From Candidatus Gastranaerophilales bacterium (GTDB taxonomy: Bacteria; Cyanobacteriota; Vampirovibrionia; Gastranaerophilales; Gastranaerophilaceae), in contig CALUQH010000032.1 in the NCBI GenBank assembly GCA_944322885.1, positions 1 to 64,000 on the forward strand: a DNA stretch of 64,000 nucleotides. The letters are read 5' to 3'. The notes beneath the pieces were generated by a model. That model had not been told where the DNA came from. It saw only the letters and a program-made list of their open reading frames with translations, and made no database searches. Below, in pieces: positions 49,436 to 56,671 of the stretch. Both the position numbers and the translations under genes were made by a program. Position 1 is the stretch's first letter. Each line of letters begins with the position of its first letter.

Positions 49436-49900
49436 CTATGCATTTTGCATTTTTTCAATAGTTTTTGTCGTCGACTTGCCCTGTACAAATTCTATGAATT
49501 CGACCCTTGTGCCGTTTTTTTTCATAATATCCGCTTCAGGCAGAGTTTCCATGGTGTAATCTGCACCTTTTGTATAAACATCAGGTTTAATTTCATCCAA
49601 GAGATCTTTAGGACTGTCCTCATCAAATAATACCACATAATCAACATATCTCAAAGCACTTAATATTTCGGCACGGTCATTTTCATTATTAACCGGACGT
49701 GAAGGACCTTTTATACTTCTCACGGATTTATCCGAATTTAGTAAAACTATTGAATAGTCGGCAAAAGATTTTGTCTTTTCAAGGTATCTTATATGACCGA
49801 CATGCAAAATATCAAAACAACCGTTTGTAGTAACAACCGTTTTACCCGAGTGATGAATTACATCTATTAAGGCTCTGATATCTTCTCTTTTTACTAACAT
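49436..49900 (-). CDS. rfaE2: D-glycero-beta-D-manno-heptose 1-phosphate adenylyltransferase (RfaE2/HldE C domain)
   Basis: A 154-residue nucleotidyltransferase making ADP-heptose for the LPS inner core. It has TTNGCFDILHVGHIRYLEKTKS (HxGH motif), LLNSDKSVRSIKGPSRPVNNENDRAEIL and DVYTKGADYTMETLPEA, which fit RfaE2 rather than glycerol-3-phosphate or phosphopantetheine transferases. The kinase domain (RfaE1) is not fused or adjacent. AAGGAAACAGGGAT precedes the ATG. It is the first gene of the lpxD-lpxC-fabZ run. Confidence 0.9.
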   Translation of the reverse strand: MLVKREDIRALIDVIHHSGKTVVTTNGCFDILHVGHIRYLEKTKSFADYSIVLLNSDKSVRSIKGPSRPVNNENDRAEILSALRYVDYVVLFDEDSPKDLLDEIKPDVYTKGADYTMETLPEADIMKKNGTRVEFIEFVQGKSTTKTIEKMQNA

Positions 49901-50010
49901 ATCCCTGTTTCCTTAAAATATATTGTACCAAAAACAGGTCAGAAAGTAGAAGGGTTTTAACAAAAAGTAATATATAAAATTATTTTAATATCTAAATAAG
50001 ATTTAATAAT

Positions 50011-50193
50011 TTAAACAGTTTTGTCCAAAACCTTCCCTAAAACATCACCGAAAACATCACCTAGTTTGTAGGTGCCTTCTTTTACTACAGGTGCTTTTTG
50101 ATTGTAATATTGCTTTAATTTGGCTTCGCGTATTTCTTTCAAAATATCATCATAACGTGTCGGGATGCCGCTGAAATCGGGGCTGAGTTTCAT
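50011..50193 (-). CDS. Small hypothetical protein
   Basis: A 60-residue protein starting MKLSPDFSGIPTRYDD. The middle is a Lys/Glu helix (ILKEIREAKLKQYYNQKAP) and the end is amphipathic (GDVFGDVLGKVLDKTV). GGAG lies 10 bases before the ATG at 50193; the longer frame from 50238 lacks a start signal. It belongs to a set of very small unknown genes here (50317, 50551) with similar N-termini. It may be a lineage-specific family; function unknown. Confidence 0.65.
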   Translation of the reverse strand: MKLSPDFSGIPTRYDDILKEIREAKLKQYYNQKAPVVKEGTYKLGDVFGDVLGKVLDKTV

Positions 50194-50264
50194 AATAATT
50201 TTTCTCCTTTTAACTGTATAAATTAAAAACATATACAAAATTGCTTATTTGTTAAGTTTTTATA

Positions 50265-50297
50265 CAAAAAAACACTCTTTAAAAAGAGTGTTTTTTT
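50265..50297 (-). terminator. Intrinsic terminator (bidirectional)
   Basis: ACACTCTTT / AAGAGTGT stem flanked by A and T runs, between the 60- and 45-residue genes. It can serve either strand; on the minus strand it ends the 45-residue gene. Confidence 0.85.
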
Positions 50298-50316
50298 ACG
50301 AATTAAAAATACAGTT

Positions 50317-50454
50317 TTACGCAATCTGTAATGTTTCATCAAGATAGTCAAAAGTTAACCTTGGAAAATCAACGTCTTTTTGTTCCTGTTTGTCCAAATT
50401 TTTTGACTCTTTAAGTAATGTTTCCCGTTTTTTCTGATTTACTAATTTTTCCAT
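50317..50454 (-). CDS. Very small hypothetical protein
   Basis: A 45-residue gene (MEKLVNQKKRETLLKESKNL..., ending in LTFDYLDETLQIA). It is charged and helical, with a more hydrophobic tail. It is supported by GGGGGAT about 8 bases before the ATG and by the terminator 20 bases after its stop. No relative is recognised. It lies between two other small genes on the same strand. Confidence 0.6.
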   Translation of the reverse strand: MEKLVNQKKRETLLKESKNLDKQEQKDVDFPRLTFDYLDETLQIA

Positions 50455-50550
50455 GTTTAATAATCCCCCAATTTTATCCCTGTTATTATAAAAACTTTTT
50501 GGAGAATTAAATTGCCTTATTAATAAGAACTATTACGAAATATTAAATTC

Positions 50551-50769
50551 TTAGTATTTTTTATCAACAACTTTCGCTGCAGGATTTACAAAACCTTTTA
50601 AAAATTTAGGAATTCTTCTTAAAATTCTCGGCGGTCTTGAATTATCCTGATAACCGGAAACTAATCTTTCTTTAATCAATCTTCCTGCCCTTGAAGCTGA
50701 CGGGGTTTCTATAACTGCTCCGGGCCATCCCTTTGCAAGCGGGGTAAGTGTTAATTTTGTAATTTGCAT
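50551..50769 (-). CDS. Small basic hypothetical protein downstream of asd
   Basis: A 72-residue, Arg/Pro-rich protein starting MQITKLTLTPLAKGWPGAV and containing NSRPPRILRRIPKFLKGF. The strong positive charge suggests nucleic acid or membrane contact, but there is no known motif. GGAG (inside the last codons of asd) lies 10 bases before its ATG, and only two bases separate it from the asd stop, so it is co-translated with asd. It shares the M-x-I/V/L N-terminal pattern of several unknown proteins in the window. Confidence 0.7.
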   Translation of the reverse strand: MQITKLTLTPLAKGWPGAVIETPSASRAGRLIKERLVSGYQDNSRPPRILRRIPKFLKGFVNPAAKVVDKKY

Positions 50770-50771
50770 TA

Positions 50772-51788
50772 TTAGTATAGCTCCATTTCTATTAATTTTT
50801 TACATATTCTGACTGTATTTAAAGCAGCGCCTATTCGAAGGTTATCTGCAACACACCAGAGTGAAATTCCGTTCTTAAAAGCAAGATTTTTTCTGATACG
50901 TCCGACAAACACTGGATCAACTCCTGATGCATCATACGTTGTCGGATACTCAAAGTTATCCGGATTATCAATAACTTTTACTCCGAATGAATTTTCTAAA
51001 ATCTCACGCACTTCATCGGGGGTAATTTCATTTTCAAATTCTATATCAACCGCCTCTGAATGTCCGTTGTAAACGGGAACTCTTGCCGCAGTACAGGAAA
51101 TAGGTAAATCAGCGGGGAGATGAAGAATTTTCTTTGTTTCATTTACAACCTTCATTTCCTCTTTTGTGTATCCGTTTTCTGTAAAAACGTCAATCTGAGG
51201 AATTACATTAAAAGCAATCGGTTTTTTAAAACATTTATTTTCAAATTTTTCACCTGCAAGACGCGCTTTTGTATTTTCCGTAAGTTCGTTAATTGCGGCT
51301 AAGCCTGCACCTGAAACAGCCTGATAAGTTGAAACTATTAATCTTTTCATAGGATTTTTGTCAATTAACGGTTTTAAAACAAGCATTAATTGAGAAGTTG
51401 AGCAATTAGGATTTGCCACAATTCCCTTGTGGTGTCTTAAATCCTCATCGTTAACATAAGCAATAACTAATGGAACATCGGCTTCCATTCTGAAAGCAGA
51501 GGAATTGTCAACCAGAACACCACCGCGTTTAACAATTTCGGGTGCAAACAGCTTTGACGTTGAGGCACCGGCTGATGCAAGAACTATATTAACCCCGTCA
51601 AAACTTTCAGGTTTTGCTTCTTCAACAGTGTAAGTTTTACCCTGAAATTCAAGTTTTGTACCAGCCGATCTTGCACTTGAAAGGAATTTAATCTCATTAA
51701 ATTCAATCTTTAATTCGTCAACTATTTTGGTAATCTCTCTTCCTACAACGCCCGTAGCACCTAAAATAGCTATGTTTGGGTTTCTCAT
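50772..51788 (-). CDS. asd: Aspartate-semialdehyde dehydrogenase
   Basis: A 338-residue NADPH enzyme at the branch point to lysine/diaminopimelate, threonine and methionine. Marks: NIAILGATGVVGREI, NSSAFRMEADVPLVI, the active-site Cys in ANPNCSTSQL, STYQAVSGAG and the catalytic His in RVPVYNGHSEAVDIEFE. AAAGGTGGCAG precedes the ATG at 51788, not the longer frame from 51821. dapB, which uses its product after DapA, lies 1.1 kb upstream on the same strand beyond the prepilin/XRE pair. Confidence 0.95.
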   Translation of the reverse strand: MRNPNIAILGATGVVGREITKIVDELKIEFNEIKFLSSARSAGTKLEFQGKTYTVEEAKPESFDGVNIVLASAGASTSKLFAPEIVKRGGVLVDNSSAFRMEADVPLVIAYVNDEDLRHHKGIVANPNCSTSQLMLVLKPLIDKNPMKRLIVSTYQAVSGAGLAAINELTENTKARLAGEKFENKCFKKPIAFNVIPQIDVFTENGYTKEEMKVVNETKKILHLPADLPISCTAARVPVYNGHSEAVDIEFENEITPDEVREILENSFGVKVIDNPDNFEYPTTYDASGVDPVFVGRIRKNLAFKNGISLWCVADNLRIGAALNTVRICKKLIEMELY

Positions 51789-51863
51789 TCTGCCACCTTT
51801 CAAAATTCTAAAAATAGCCAAATTTATATTGACTTATTATGATTATAGCACAATGAATTTATA

Positions 51864-52595
51864 TTACCATAAATTTTCTTTATCAATTTGCCAGCTGTTT
51901 CTCATTATTTTTTCAAAGCAGTAATATCCCCGCCCGCTCTTACTACAGTCCGCATCAACTTCATCATCGGACTTAATATGCCCTGCAGGTACAAAGCCTT
52001 TATTAGAAAATACAAATGTATAAGTATCTTTGCCTAAAATATTTGGACCTTTTTTCCCATTAATATCTACATAAATGGCAATAAAGTTGCCGGTGTCAAT
52101 CCCTGCTCCCCAGAATTCTCCGTCAGAGGAGGCTCTATAACTGTCTATATTCACAGAATATCCGTCCACAGTATTGAATACAACAATACCATAGCCGAGT
52201 CCAACATCCCCAGCATCCCAATATGGGCTTTGACCATTAAGAGTTTTGGTACCGCTGTCAGCCCAGCATCCCGCTTCATTAAAACATTCATTAGTTATTT
52301 TTAAATAAGGTTTTAACGCAGAATTATACCATTCTTTGACAGATGCCAAATTGTCCTCCGGTAAACTCAAAGATGAATAATCGCCGTCTTTTTGTACAGT
52401 ATATAATAACGCCTGGGACATAACAGAATACATCTTTTTTAACTGATTTACAGCAACTATACTTCTGTATTTTGCAACTAGAGATGGTATTGTCATGGCA
52501 GCGACAACTCCGATAATCCCGAGAGTAATTAAAACTTCCGCCAATGTAAAACCTTTTGTTGTGTATATTTTATTTTTGTTAAATATATTAATCAT
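51864..52595 (-). CDS. Prepilin-like protein, pair 3
   Basis: A 243-residue surface or secreted protein. A 15-residue basic leader ending in KG precedes FTLAEVLITLGIIGVVAAMTIPSLV (prepilin peptidase site, Glu at +5). Following parts resemble the protein at 39260: VNQLKKMYSVMSQALLYTVQ, IYVDINGKKGPNILGKDTYTF, and a Cys pair near the end (DCSKSGRGYYC). It has a consensus promoter with the ATG 6 bases after TATAAT and no Shine-Dalgarno. It is divergent from the XRE gene at 52650 (54 bases between starts). Confidence 0.88.
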   Translation of the reverse strand: MINIFNKNKIYTTKGFTLAEVLITLGIIGVVAAMTIPSLVAKYRSIVAVNQLKKMYSVMSQALLYTVQKDGDYSSLSLPEDNLASVKEWYNSALKPYLKITNECFNEAGCWADSGTKTLNGQSPYWDAGDVGLGYGIVVFNTVDGYSVNIDSYRASSDGEFWGAGIDTGNFIAIYVDINGKKGPNILGKDTYTFVFSNKGFVPAGHIKSDDEVDADCSKSGRGYYCFEKIMRNSWQIDKENLW

Positions 52596-52630
52596 ATTTT
52601 AATTATATCTAATAGTTTAATTATTGTCAA
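52596..52630 (-). promoter_or_regulatory. Consensus promoter of prepilin-like gene 3 (leaderless)
   Basis: On the minus strand TTGACA (52625-52630), a 17-base spacer and TATAAT (52602-52607), all perfect, are followed by 6 bases and the ATG at 52595. Transcription should start at or within a base of the start codon. Confidence 0.85.
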
Positions 52631-52649
52631 TTCTTTAAAATAATAGATT

Positions 52650-52865
52650 ATGACTAATGAACGTTTAAAAACACTGGGCTTAAATATTAAATTTGCAAGA
52701 ATGAAAAAGGGTATTTCTCAGGAAGAGCTTGCCGAACTTGTTGACACTTCAAGAATAACTATAAGCTTTATTGAAACAGCAAGGCAAAATCCGACCATCC
52801 TTAAAATTATTGATATAGCCAAAGCTTTGGATGTTGATATTAATGAATTAACAAAATCCGTATAA
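52650..52865 (+). CDS. Small XRE-family regulator, divergent from prepilin-like gene 3
   Basis: A 71-residue single-domain Cro/CI-type protein: LNIKFARMKKGISQEELAELVD, TSRITISFIETARQNPTILKIIDIAKALDVDINEL. It lacks the tail of the XRE proteins at 24760 and 38860. TAAAAT ends 8 bases before the ATG and there is no Shine-Dalgarno. Its transcript would start within 54 bases of the divergent prepilin-like gene, so binding in between would touch both. A terminator follows at once. Confidence 0.9.
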   Translation: MTNERLKTLGLNIKFARMKKGISQEELAELVDTSRITISFIETARQNPTILKIIDIAKALDVDINELTKSV

Positions 52866-52866
52866 A

Positions 52867-52893
52867 AAAAGAGGATTTTGTAAATCCTCTTTT
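52867..52893 (+). terminator. Bidirectional intrinsic terminator between the XRE gene and dapB
   Basis: AAAAGAGGATT / AATCCTCTTTT with a 5-base loop. It serves the XRE gene (plus) and probably dapB (minus, whose stop is 26 bases away). Confidence 0.87.
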
Positions 52894-52918
52894 ATAAAAA
52901 TGCAATTATTTTTATATA

Positions 52919-53665
52919 TTACATTATATTGTCTAAACCGTATACAAAGTCATTCTTTTCGGCAACATGTTTAACCGCAAGCAGCACGCCCTGCATATAG
53001 CATTTTCTGTCCATCGAGTCATGTCTGATTGTCATAATCTGGCCTGATGAACCAAAAATGACTTCCTGCGAAGCTATATAACCCGGCATTCTGACAGAAT
53101 GGATATGAATATTTGAGTAAGAATTGCCGCCTCTGGCGCCTTCAATAGTTTCAGTTTCAGGACAGTTGCCTTTTGTAAAATCATCTTTAACTTCTGCCAT
53201 CATAGAAGCTGTTTTGATTGAAGTTCCTGAGGGAGCATCCTTTTTCTGGTTGTGGTGAAGTTCAATAATTTCAGCATTATCAAAATATTTTGAAGCCTGA
53301 CGGGCAAACATCATCATTAATACAGCACCTGTTGAAAAATTCGGAGCAATCAGACAGCCTGTATTTTTTTCTTTTGATAATGTTTTTAGTTCATCAATCT
53401 GCTCATCTGACAAACCTGTAGTTCCGATAACAATTTTTATTCCGTTATTAAGGCAGTATTTTGCATTTTCAAAAATGGATTTTGGCTGTGTAAAGTCAAT
53501 TAAAACATCAATTTCACAAATCTTATGAGCTTCCTCAATTGATTTAAACTCAGCTCCTGCTATATCAATTTTGGCAATAAGCTCTGTATCATGGCAATCC
53601 GTGACAGCCTGAACAACTTCTTTTCCCATTTTCCCTAAAGCACCGCATACTGCAACTTTTATCAT
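52919..53665 (-). CDS. dapB: 4-hydroxy-tetrahydrodipicolinate reductase
   Basis: A 248-residue NAD(P)H enzyme of lysine/diaminopimelate synthesis. Marks: KVAVCGALGKMGKEVVQAV, LIDFTQPKSIFENAKYC, GTTGLSDEQ, IAPNFSTGAVLMM, the DapB signature ELHHNQKKDAPSGTSIK and HSVRMPGYIASQEVIFGSSGQ. AAGGAGAAAATCT precedes the ATG at 53665; the longer frame from 53704 would include repeat sequence. It faces the repeat at 53700-53771. Confidence 0.96.
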   Translation of the reverse strand: MIKVAVCGALGKMGKEVVQAVTDCHDTELIAKIDIAGAEFKSIEEAHKICEIDVLIDFTQPKSIFENAKYCLNNGIKIVIGTTGLSDEQIDELKTLSKEKNTGCLIAPNFSTGAVLMMMFARQASKYFDNAEIIELHHNQKKDAPSGTSIKTASMMAEVKDDFTKGNCPETETIEGARGGNSYSNIHIHSVRMPGYIASQEVIFGSSGQIMTIRHDSMDRKCYMQGVLLAVKHVAEKNDFVYGLDNIM

Positions 53666-53699
53666 AGATTTTCTCCTTAGTTTTGTTTCGTTGTTCTCT

Positions 53700-53771
53700 G
53701 TCATCCTGAATTTATTTCAGGATCTCAATCAGATTCTGAAACACGGAGTTCAATCCGACGTTCAGAATGAC
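53700..53771. repeat. Two-hairpin GTCAT...ATGAC repeat, copy 2 (inverted)
   Basis: Same element as 38790-38846 in the other orientation: GTCAT, hairpin CCTGAA/TTCAGG, linker, then TTCTGAA...TTCAGAA with a 20-base insert in its loop. That insert carries GTCGGATTGA (read on the minus strand), shared with the repeat inside dxr. Confidence 0.85.
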
Positions 53772-53838
53772 AATTACAGACATAAAATTTCAAAATACAT
53801 AAAATATATTTTAACTCTATCATAAAAAAAATTTTCTG

Positions 53839-53847
53839 TGCTAAAAT
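53839..53847 (+). promoter_or_regulatory. Extended -10 of the PC4-like gene
   Basis: TGCTAAAAT, identical to the purB -10. It is followed by a leader of about 85 bases that contains the GTGAAG-type hairpin repeat. Confidence 0.5.
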
Positions 53848-53852
53848 AAAAA

Positions 53853-53915
53853 GTGAAGCGTGAAACGTGAAGAGTGAAAATTATTACTTTTACGCTTCAC
53901 TTTTTCACTCTTCAC
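53853..53915. repeat. GTGAAGAGTGAAA-type hairpin repeat
   Basis: Copies of GTGAAGCGTGAAA and GTGAAGAGTGAAAA (53853-53881) are followed by their complements TTTTACGCTTCAC and TTTTTCACTCTTCAC (to 53915), forming a hairpin in the leader of the PC4-like gene. Related GTGAA-rich sequence lies at 54178-54210, and its complement lies inside priA at 54268-54293. Confidence 0.8.
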
Positions 53916-53938
53916 ATAACAATAAGGAGAGAAAAATA

Positions 53939-54175
53939 ATGGCAGATGCAAAACTTTTAGCAGCTATTGAAAGAAGCGACACAGAACAATTACAAATTTC
54001 TATAAGCGAATATAAAGGCAAAAGTTATTTAAATATGAGAATATTTTATACAACTGATGACGGTGCTACATGGCTTCCGACTAAAAAAGGTGTAACCTTC
54101 ACTCCGGAACAGCTTGATTTGCTGGAAGAAGCAATTCAGGAAGCACGCAAAGAGTTTATGTCTGAAGAAGTCTAG
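53939..54175 (+). CDS. PC4/YdbC-like ssDNA-binding protein
   Basis: A 78-residue protein with the PC4 domain pattern: QLQISISEYKGKSYLNMRIFYTTDDG, W-LPTKKGVTFTPEQLDLLEEAIQEA. These bacterial PC4/YdbC proteins are dimeric single-stranded nucleic-acid binders of uncertain role, perhaps in transcription or repair. AAGGAGAGAAAAATA lies before the ATG at 53939. Flanked on both sides by GTGAAGAG-type repeats and followed 58 bases later by priA. Confidence 0.85.
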   Translation: MADAKLLAAIERSDTEQLQISISEYKGKSYLNMRIFYTTDDGATWLPTKKGVTFTPEQLDLLEEAIQEARKEFMSEEV

Positions 54176-54233
54176 AAGTGAAATGTGAAAAAGTGAACGG
54201 TGAAGTGAAAAAAATTTTTAAGGGAATTTAAAT

Positions 54234-56561
54234 ATGGTTAAAAATTTAACGGATAATGAACAAAATCCACTCCTCACTCTTCACTCTTCACACAAATACG
54301 CATCAGCTCTTGTTAATATTAAAGGTCTCGGGGTTAAGACATTCAGCTATTTAATTCCTGATGATATGAAAGATAAAATTCAAATCGGACAGGCTTTGCT
54401 TGTCCCTTTTGGCAGGCAAGGGCTGATTAATGCTTTTTGTGTCGGGTTTTCCGATTATCTTCCGGGCGATTTCAAGGTAAAAAAAATCAGCAAAATCCTT
54501 GATGAAACCCCGCTTTTTTCAATTGATTATTTAAAACTGCTTGAATGGGTTGCAAACTATTACTGCTGTGATTTGGTTACCGTATTGAATGCTGCAATAC
54601 CTATGAAATTAATTGAAAAAGCATCAAAAACAGAACAGCTTGTAGAGTTTGTAAAATTTGAAGGTGCGACAAAACGTCAGCTTCAAGTTCTTGAATTACT
54701 GCAAAAATCAGGCAAAATGCCTTTAATCTTATTTGAAAAATACGCAAAAACAACACGTGCGACAATAAAAAAACTTGAACAGGCGGGATGTGTAAAGCTT
54801 ATTCAGGAGGAATTGTACAGAAATCCGCTTGATATTTTAAACATAACAGAACGTGAACCTCTTTTTGAATTGTCTGGCGACCAGAAAAAAGTTTATGAAG
54901 GGATAAAAAGTATTATAGAAGATAAGAAGATAGGAAGGTATGAAGGTAAGCTATTATCTGAAAAAAGTTTATCCTCCTATCCTCCGCCCCTCTTATCTTC
55001 CGAGCTGCTCCTTCATGGTGTTACTGCGTCCGGAAAAACTGAAGTATATTTCAAACTTATCGACGATACAATAAAAGCAGGGAAAAATGTTCTGTTTCTT
55101 GCACCGGAAATTGCACTTGCATCACAGTTAACAAAGCGTCTTGCAAAAAAATTCGGCACACAAGATGTCGCAATCTGGCACAGCAGCATATCAGACGGCG
55201 AAAGATACGACGTATGGCAAAAACTTTATAAAGATGAGATAAAAATTCTCGCCGGAGCACGTTCTGCAGTTTTTGCCCCTCTAAAAAATATAGGTTTGAT
55301 AATAATTGATGAAGAGCATGAGAGCGCGTATAAACAGACAACCCCTGCCCCGCGGTATGACGCACGTGTTGTGGCTCGCAAACTTGCAGAATTTCACAAT
55401 TGCCCTTTATTGCTCGGATCAGCAACACCTGATATTTCAACTTATTACCGTGCGGTAAATTCAGGAAATCTCTTTGAACTTAAAAAACGTTACAACGATG
55501 CAAAAGTCCCACCTGTTACGGTTATAAACATGCAGGAACACGGACGTGCTTCATATAGAAATATTATCTCAATACCTTTGCAGACAGAGATTAAAGAAAC
55601 ACTTGCAAAAGGACAGCAGGTAATCCTGCTGATAAACAGACGAGGATTTTCTACATTTACTCAATGTCAGGCGTGCGGACACGTTATTCAATGTCCTAAT
55701 TGCGCAATCCCAATGATATGGCATTCAAAAGATCAAATGCTTAAATGCCACTATTGCAACCATGCGGAATATTTCCCTGATGTTTGTCCGGAATGCGGGT
55801 CAGATGCTTTTAAAAACAGCGGCACAGGAACACAAAAAATTGAACAGTATGTAAAAGAGCTTTTCCCTGAAAACAATGTTGAACGTATTGACAGCGATAT
55901 TCTTGTAAGAAAAGGCGAACACATAAGACTGCTGGAAAAATTTCAGCGTGGCGATATTGATATCTTAGTCGGCACGCAGATGATTGCAAAGGGTTTGGAT
56001 AACCCGAATGTAACACTTGTAGGCGTAATCTCGGCCGATGCTAGTTTTAATCTGCCGGATTTCAGAGCATCCGAACGCGGGTTTCAGCTTCTCACACAGG
56101 TTGCAGGACGCGCGGGACGCGGAGAATTTGCAGGAAAAGTTTTTTTCCAGACGTACAATCCCGATTTCTACGCCCTTGAAAGTGCTAAATCACAAAATTA
56201 CAGTGAATTTTATGAAACAGAAATTACAGCACGCGAGGAATTTGACTACCCGCCGTTCAGCCAGATAATAAGACTTGTATTAAGCTCGGCCAATAATTTC
56301 CGTGCCGAAAAATCCGCGCAGGAAATAGCCTTAAGACTTTGTACAATGATTGAAAAATTCGGAACATCAGAACGTTTGGAGGTTTTAGGCCCGACTCCGT
56401 GTGTAATTGAGAGAATTAACGGCCAATATCGTTTCCAGATTATTATAAAAAACAAACTTGATAAAAAAGGACATCAATTTATATCAAGTTTCCTAAACAA
56501 AATAACTTTGCCAAAAGATATTAAAATGGTTGTTGATGTTGACCCGCTGGATATTCTTTAA
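54234..56561 (+). CDS. priA: Primosomal replication restart helicase PriA
   Basis: A 775-residue helicase that reloads the replisome at stalled forks. 3' DNA-binding domain: YASALVNIKGLGVKTFSYLIPDD. Helicase: GVTASGKTEVYF (Walker A near 262), LAPEIALASQL, IIIDEEHESAYK (DEEH), LLGSATPDI, then eight Zn cysteines (CQACGHVIQCPNC ... CHYCNHAEYFPDVCPECG), GTQMIAKGLDNPNVTLVGVI and QVAGRAGRG. Two stretches look foreign and repeat-encoded: residues about 12-21 (PLLTLHSSHK) before the usual start, and about 229-256 (EDKKIGRYEGKLL...SYPPPLLSSE) just before Walker A, where other PriA proteins are about 20-25 residues shorter. Confidence 0.94.
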   Translation: MVKNLTDNEQNPLLTLHSSHKYASALVNIKGLGVKTFSYLIPDDMKDKIQIGQALLVPFGRQGLINAFCVGFSDYLPGDFKVKKISKILDETPLFSIDYLKLLEWVANYYCCDLVTVLNAAIPMKLIEKASKTEQLVEFVKFEGATKRQLQVLELLQKSGKMPLILFEKYAKTTRATIKKLEQAGCVKLIQEELYRNPLDILNITEREPLFELSGDQKKVYEGIKSIIEDKKIGRYEGKLLSEKSLSSYPPPLLSSELLLHGVTASGKTEVYFKLIDDTIKAGKNVLFLAPEIALASQLTKRLAKKFGTQDVAIWHSSISDGERYDVWQKLYKDEIKILAGARSAVFAPLKNIGLIIIDEEHESAYKQTTPAPRYDARVVARKLAEFHNCPLLLGSATPDISTYYRAVNSGNLFELKKRYNDAKVPPVTVINMQEHGRASYRNIISIPLQTEIKETLAKGQQVILLINRRGFSTFTQCQACGHVIQCPNCAIPMIWHSKDQMLKCHYCNHAEYFPDVCPECGSDAFKNSGTGTQKIEQYVKELFPENNVERIDSDILVRKGEHIRLLEKFQRGDIDILVGTQMIAKGLDNPNVTLVGVISADASFNLPDFRASERGFQLLTQVAGRAGRGEFAGKVFFQTYNPDFYALESAKSQNYSEFYETEITAREEFDYPPFSQIIRLVLSSANNFRAEKSAQEIALRLCTMIEKFGTSERLEVLGPTPCVIERINGQYRFQIIIKNKLDKKGHQFISSFLNKITLPKDIKMVVDVDPLDIL
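54268..54293. repeat. Repeat-derived insertion in the priA N-terminus
   Basis: CACTCCTCACTCTTCACTCTTCACAC, a complement of the GTGAAGAGTGAA repeat found just upstream (53853-53915 and 54178-54210), is read in frame as part of PLLTLHSSHK, ahead of the conserved PriA start region. Confidence 0.7.
54918..55000. repeat. Inverted-repeat insertion in priA before Walker A
   Basis: GAAGATAAGA (54918-54927) and TCTTATCTTC (54991-55000) are exact inverted copies. The sequence between them continues the symmetry imperfectly (AGATAGGAAGG...CCTCCTATCCTCC). The block is read in frame and accounts for the extra residues of this PriA. Confidence 0.7.
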
Positions 56562-56671
56562 CACAAAACGATACAGGAGCAGCCTTTAAAATAAATTGTA
56601 TTATGAAAAATATATTTTTTATTGTAAAATATTTATTGTAAATAGTATTACTCAAGAAAAGGAAGAGAAAT

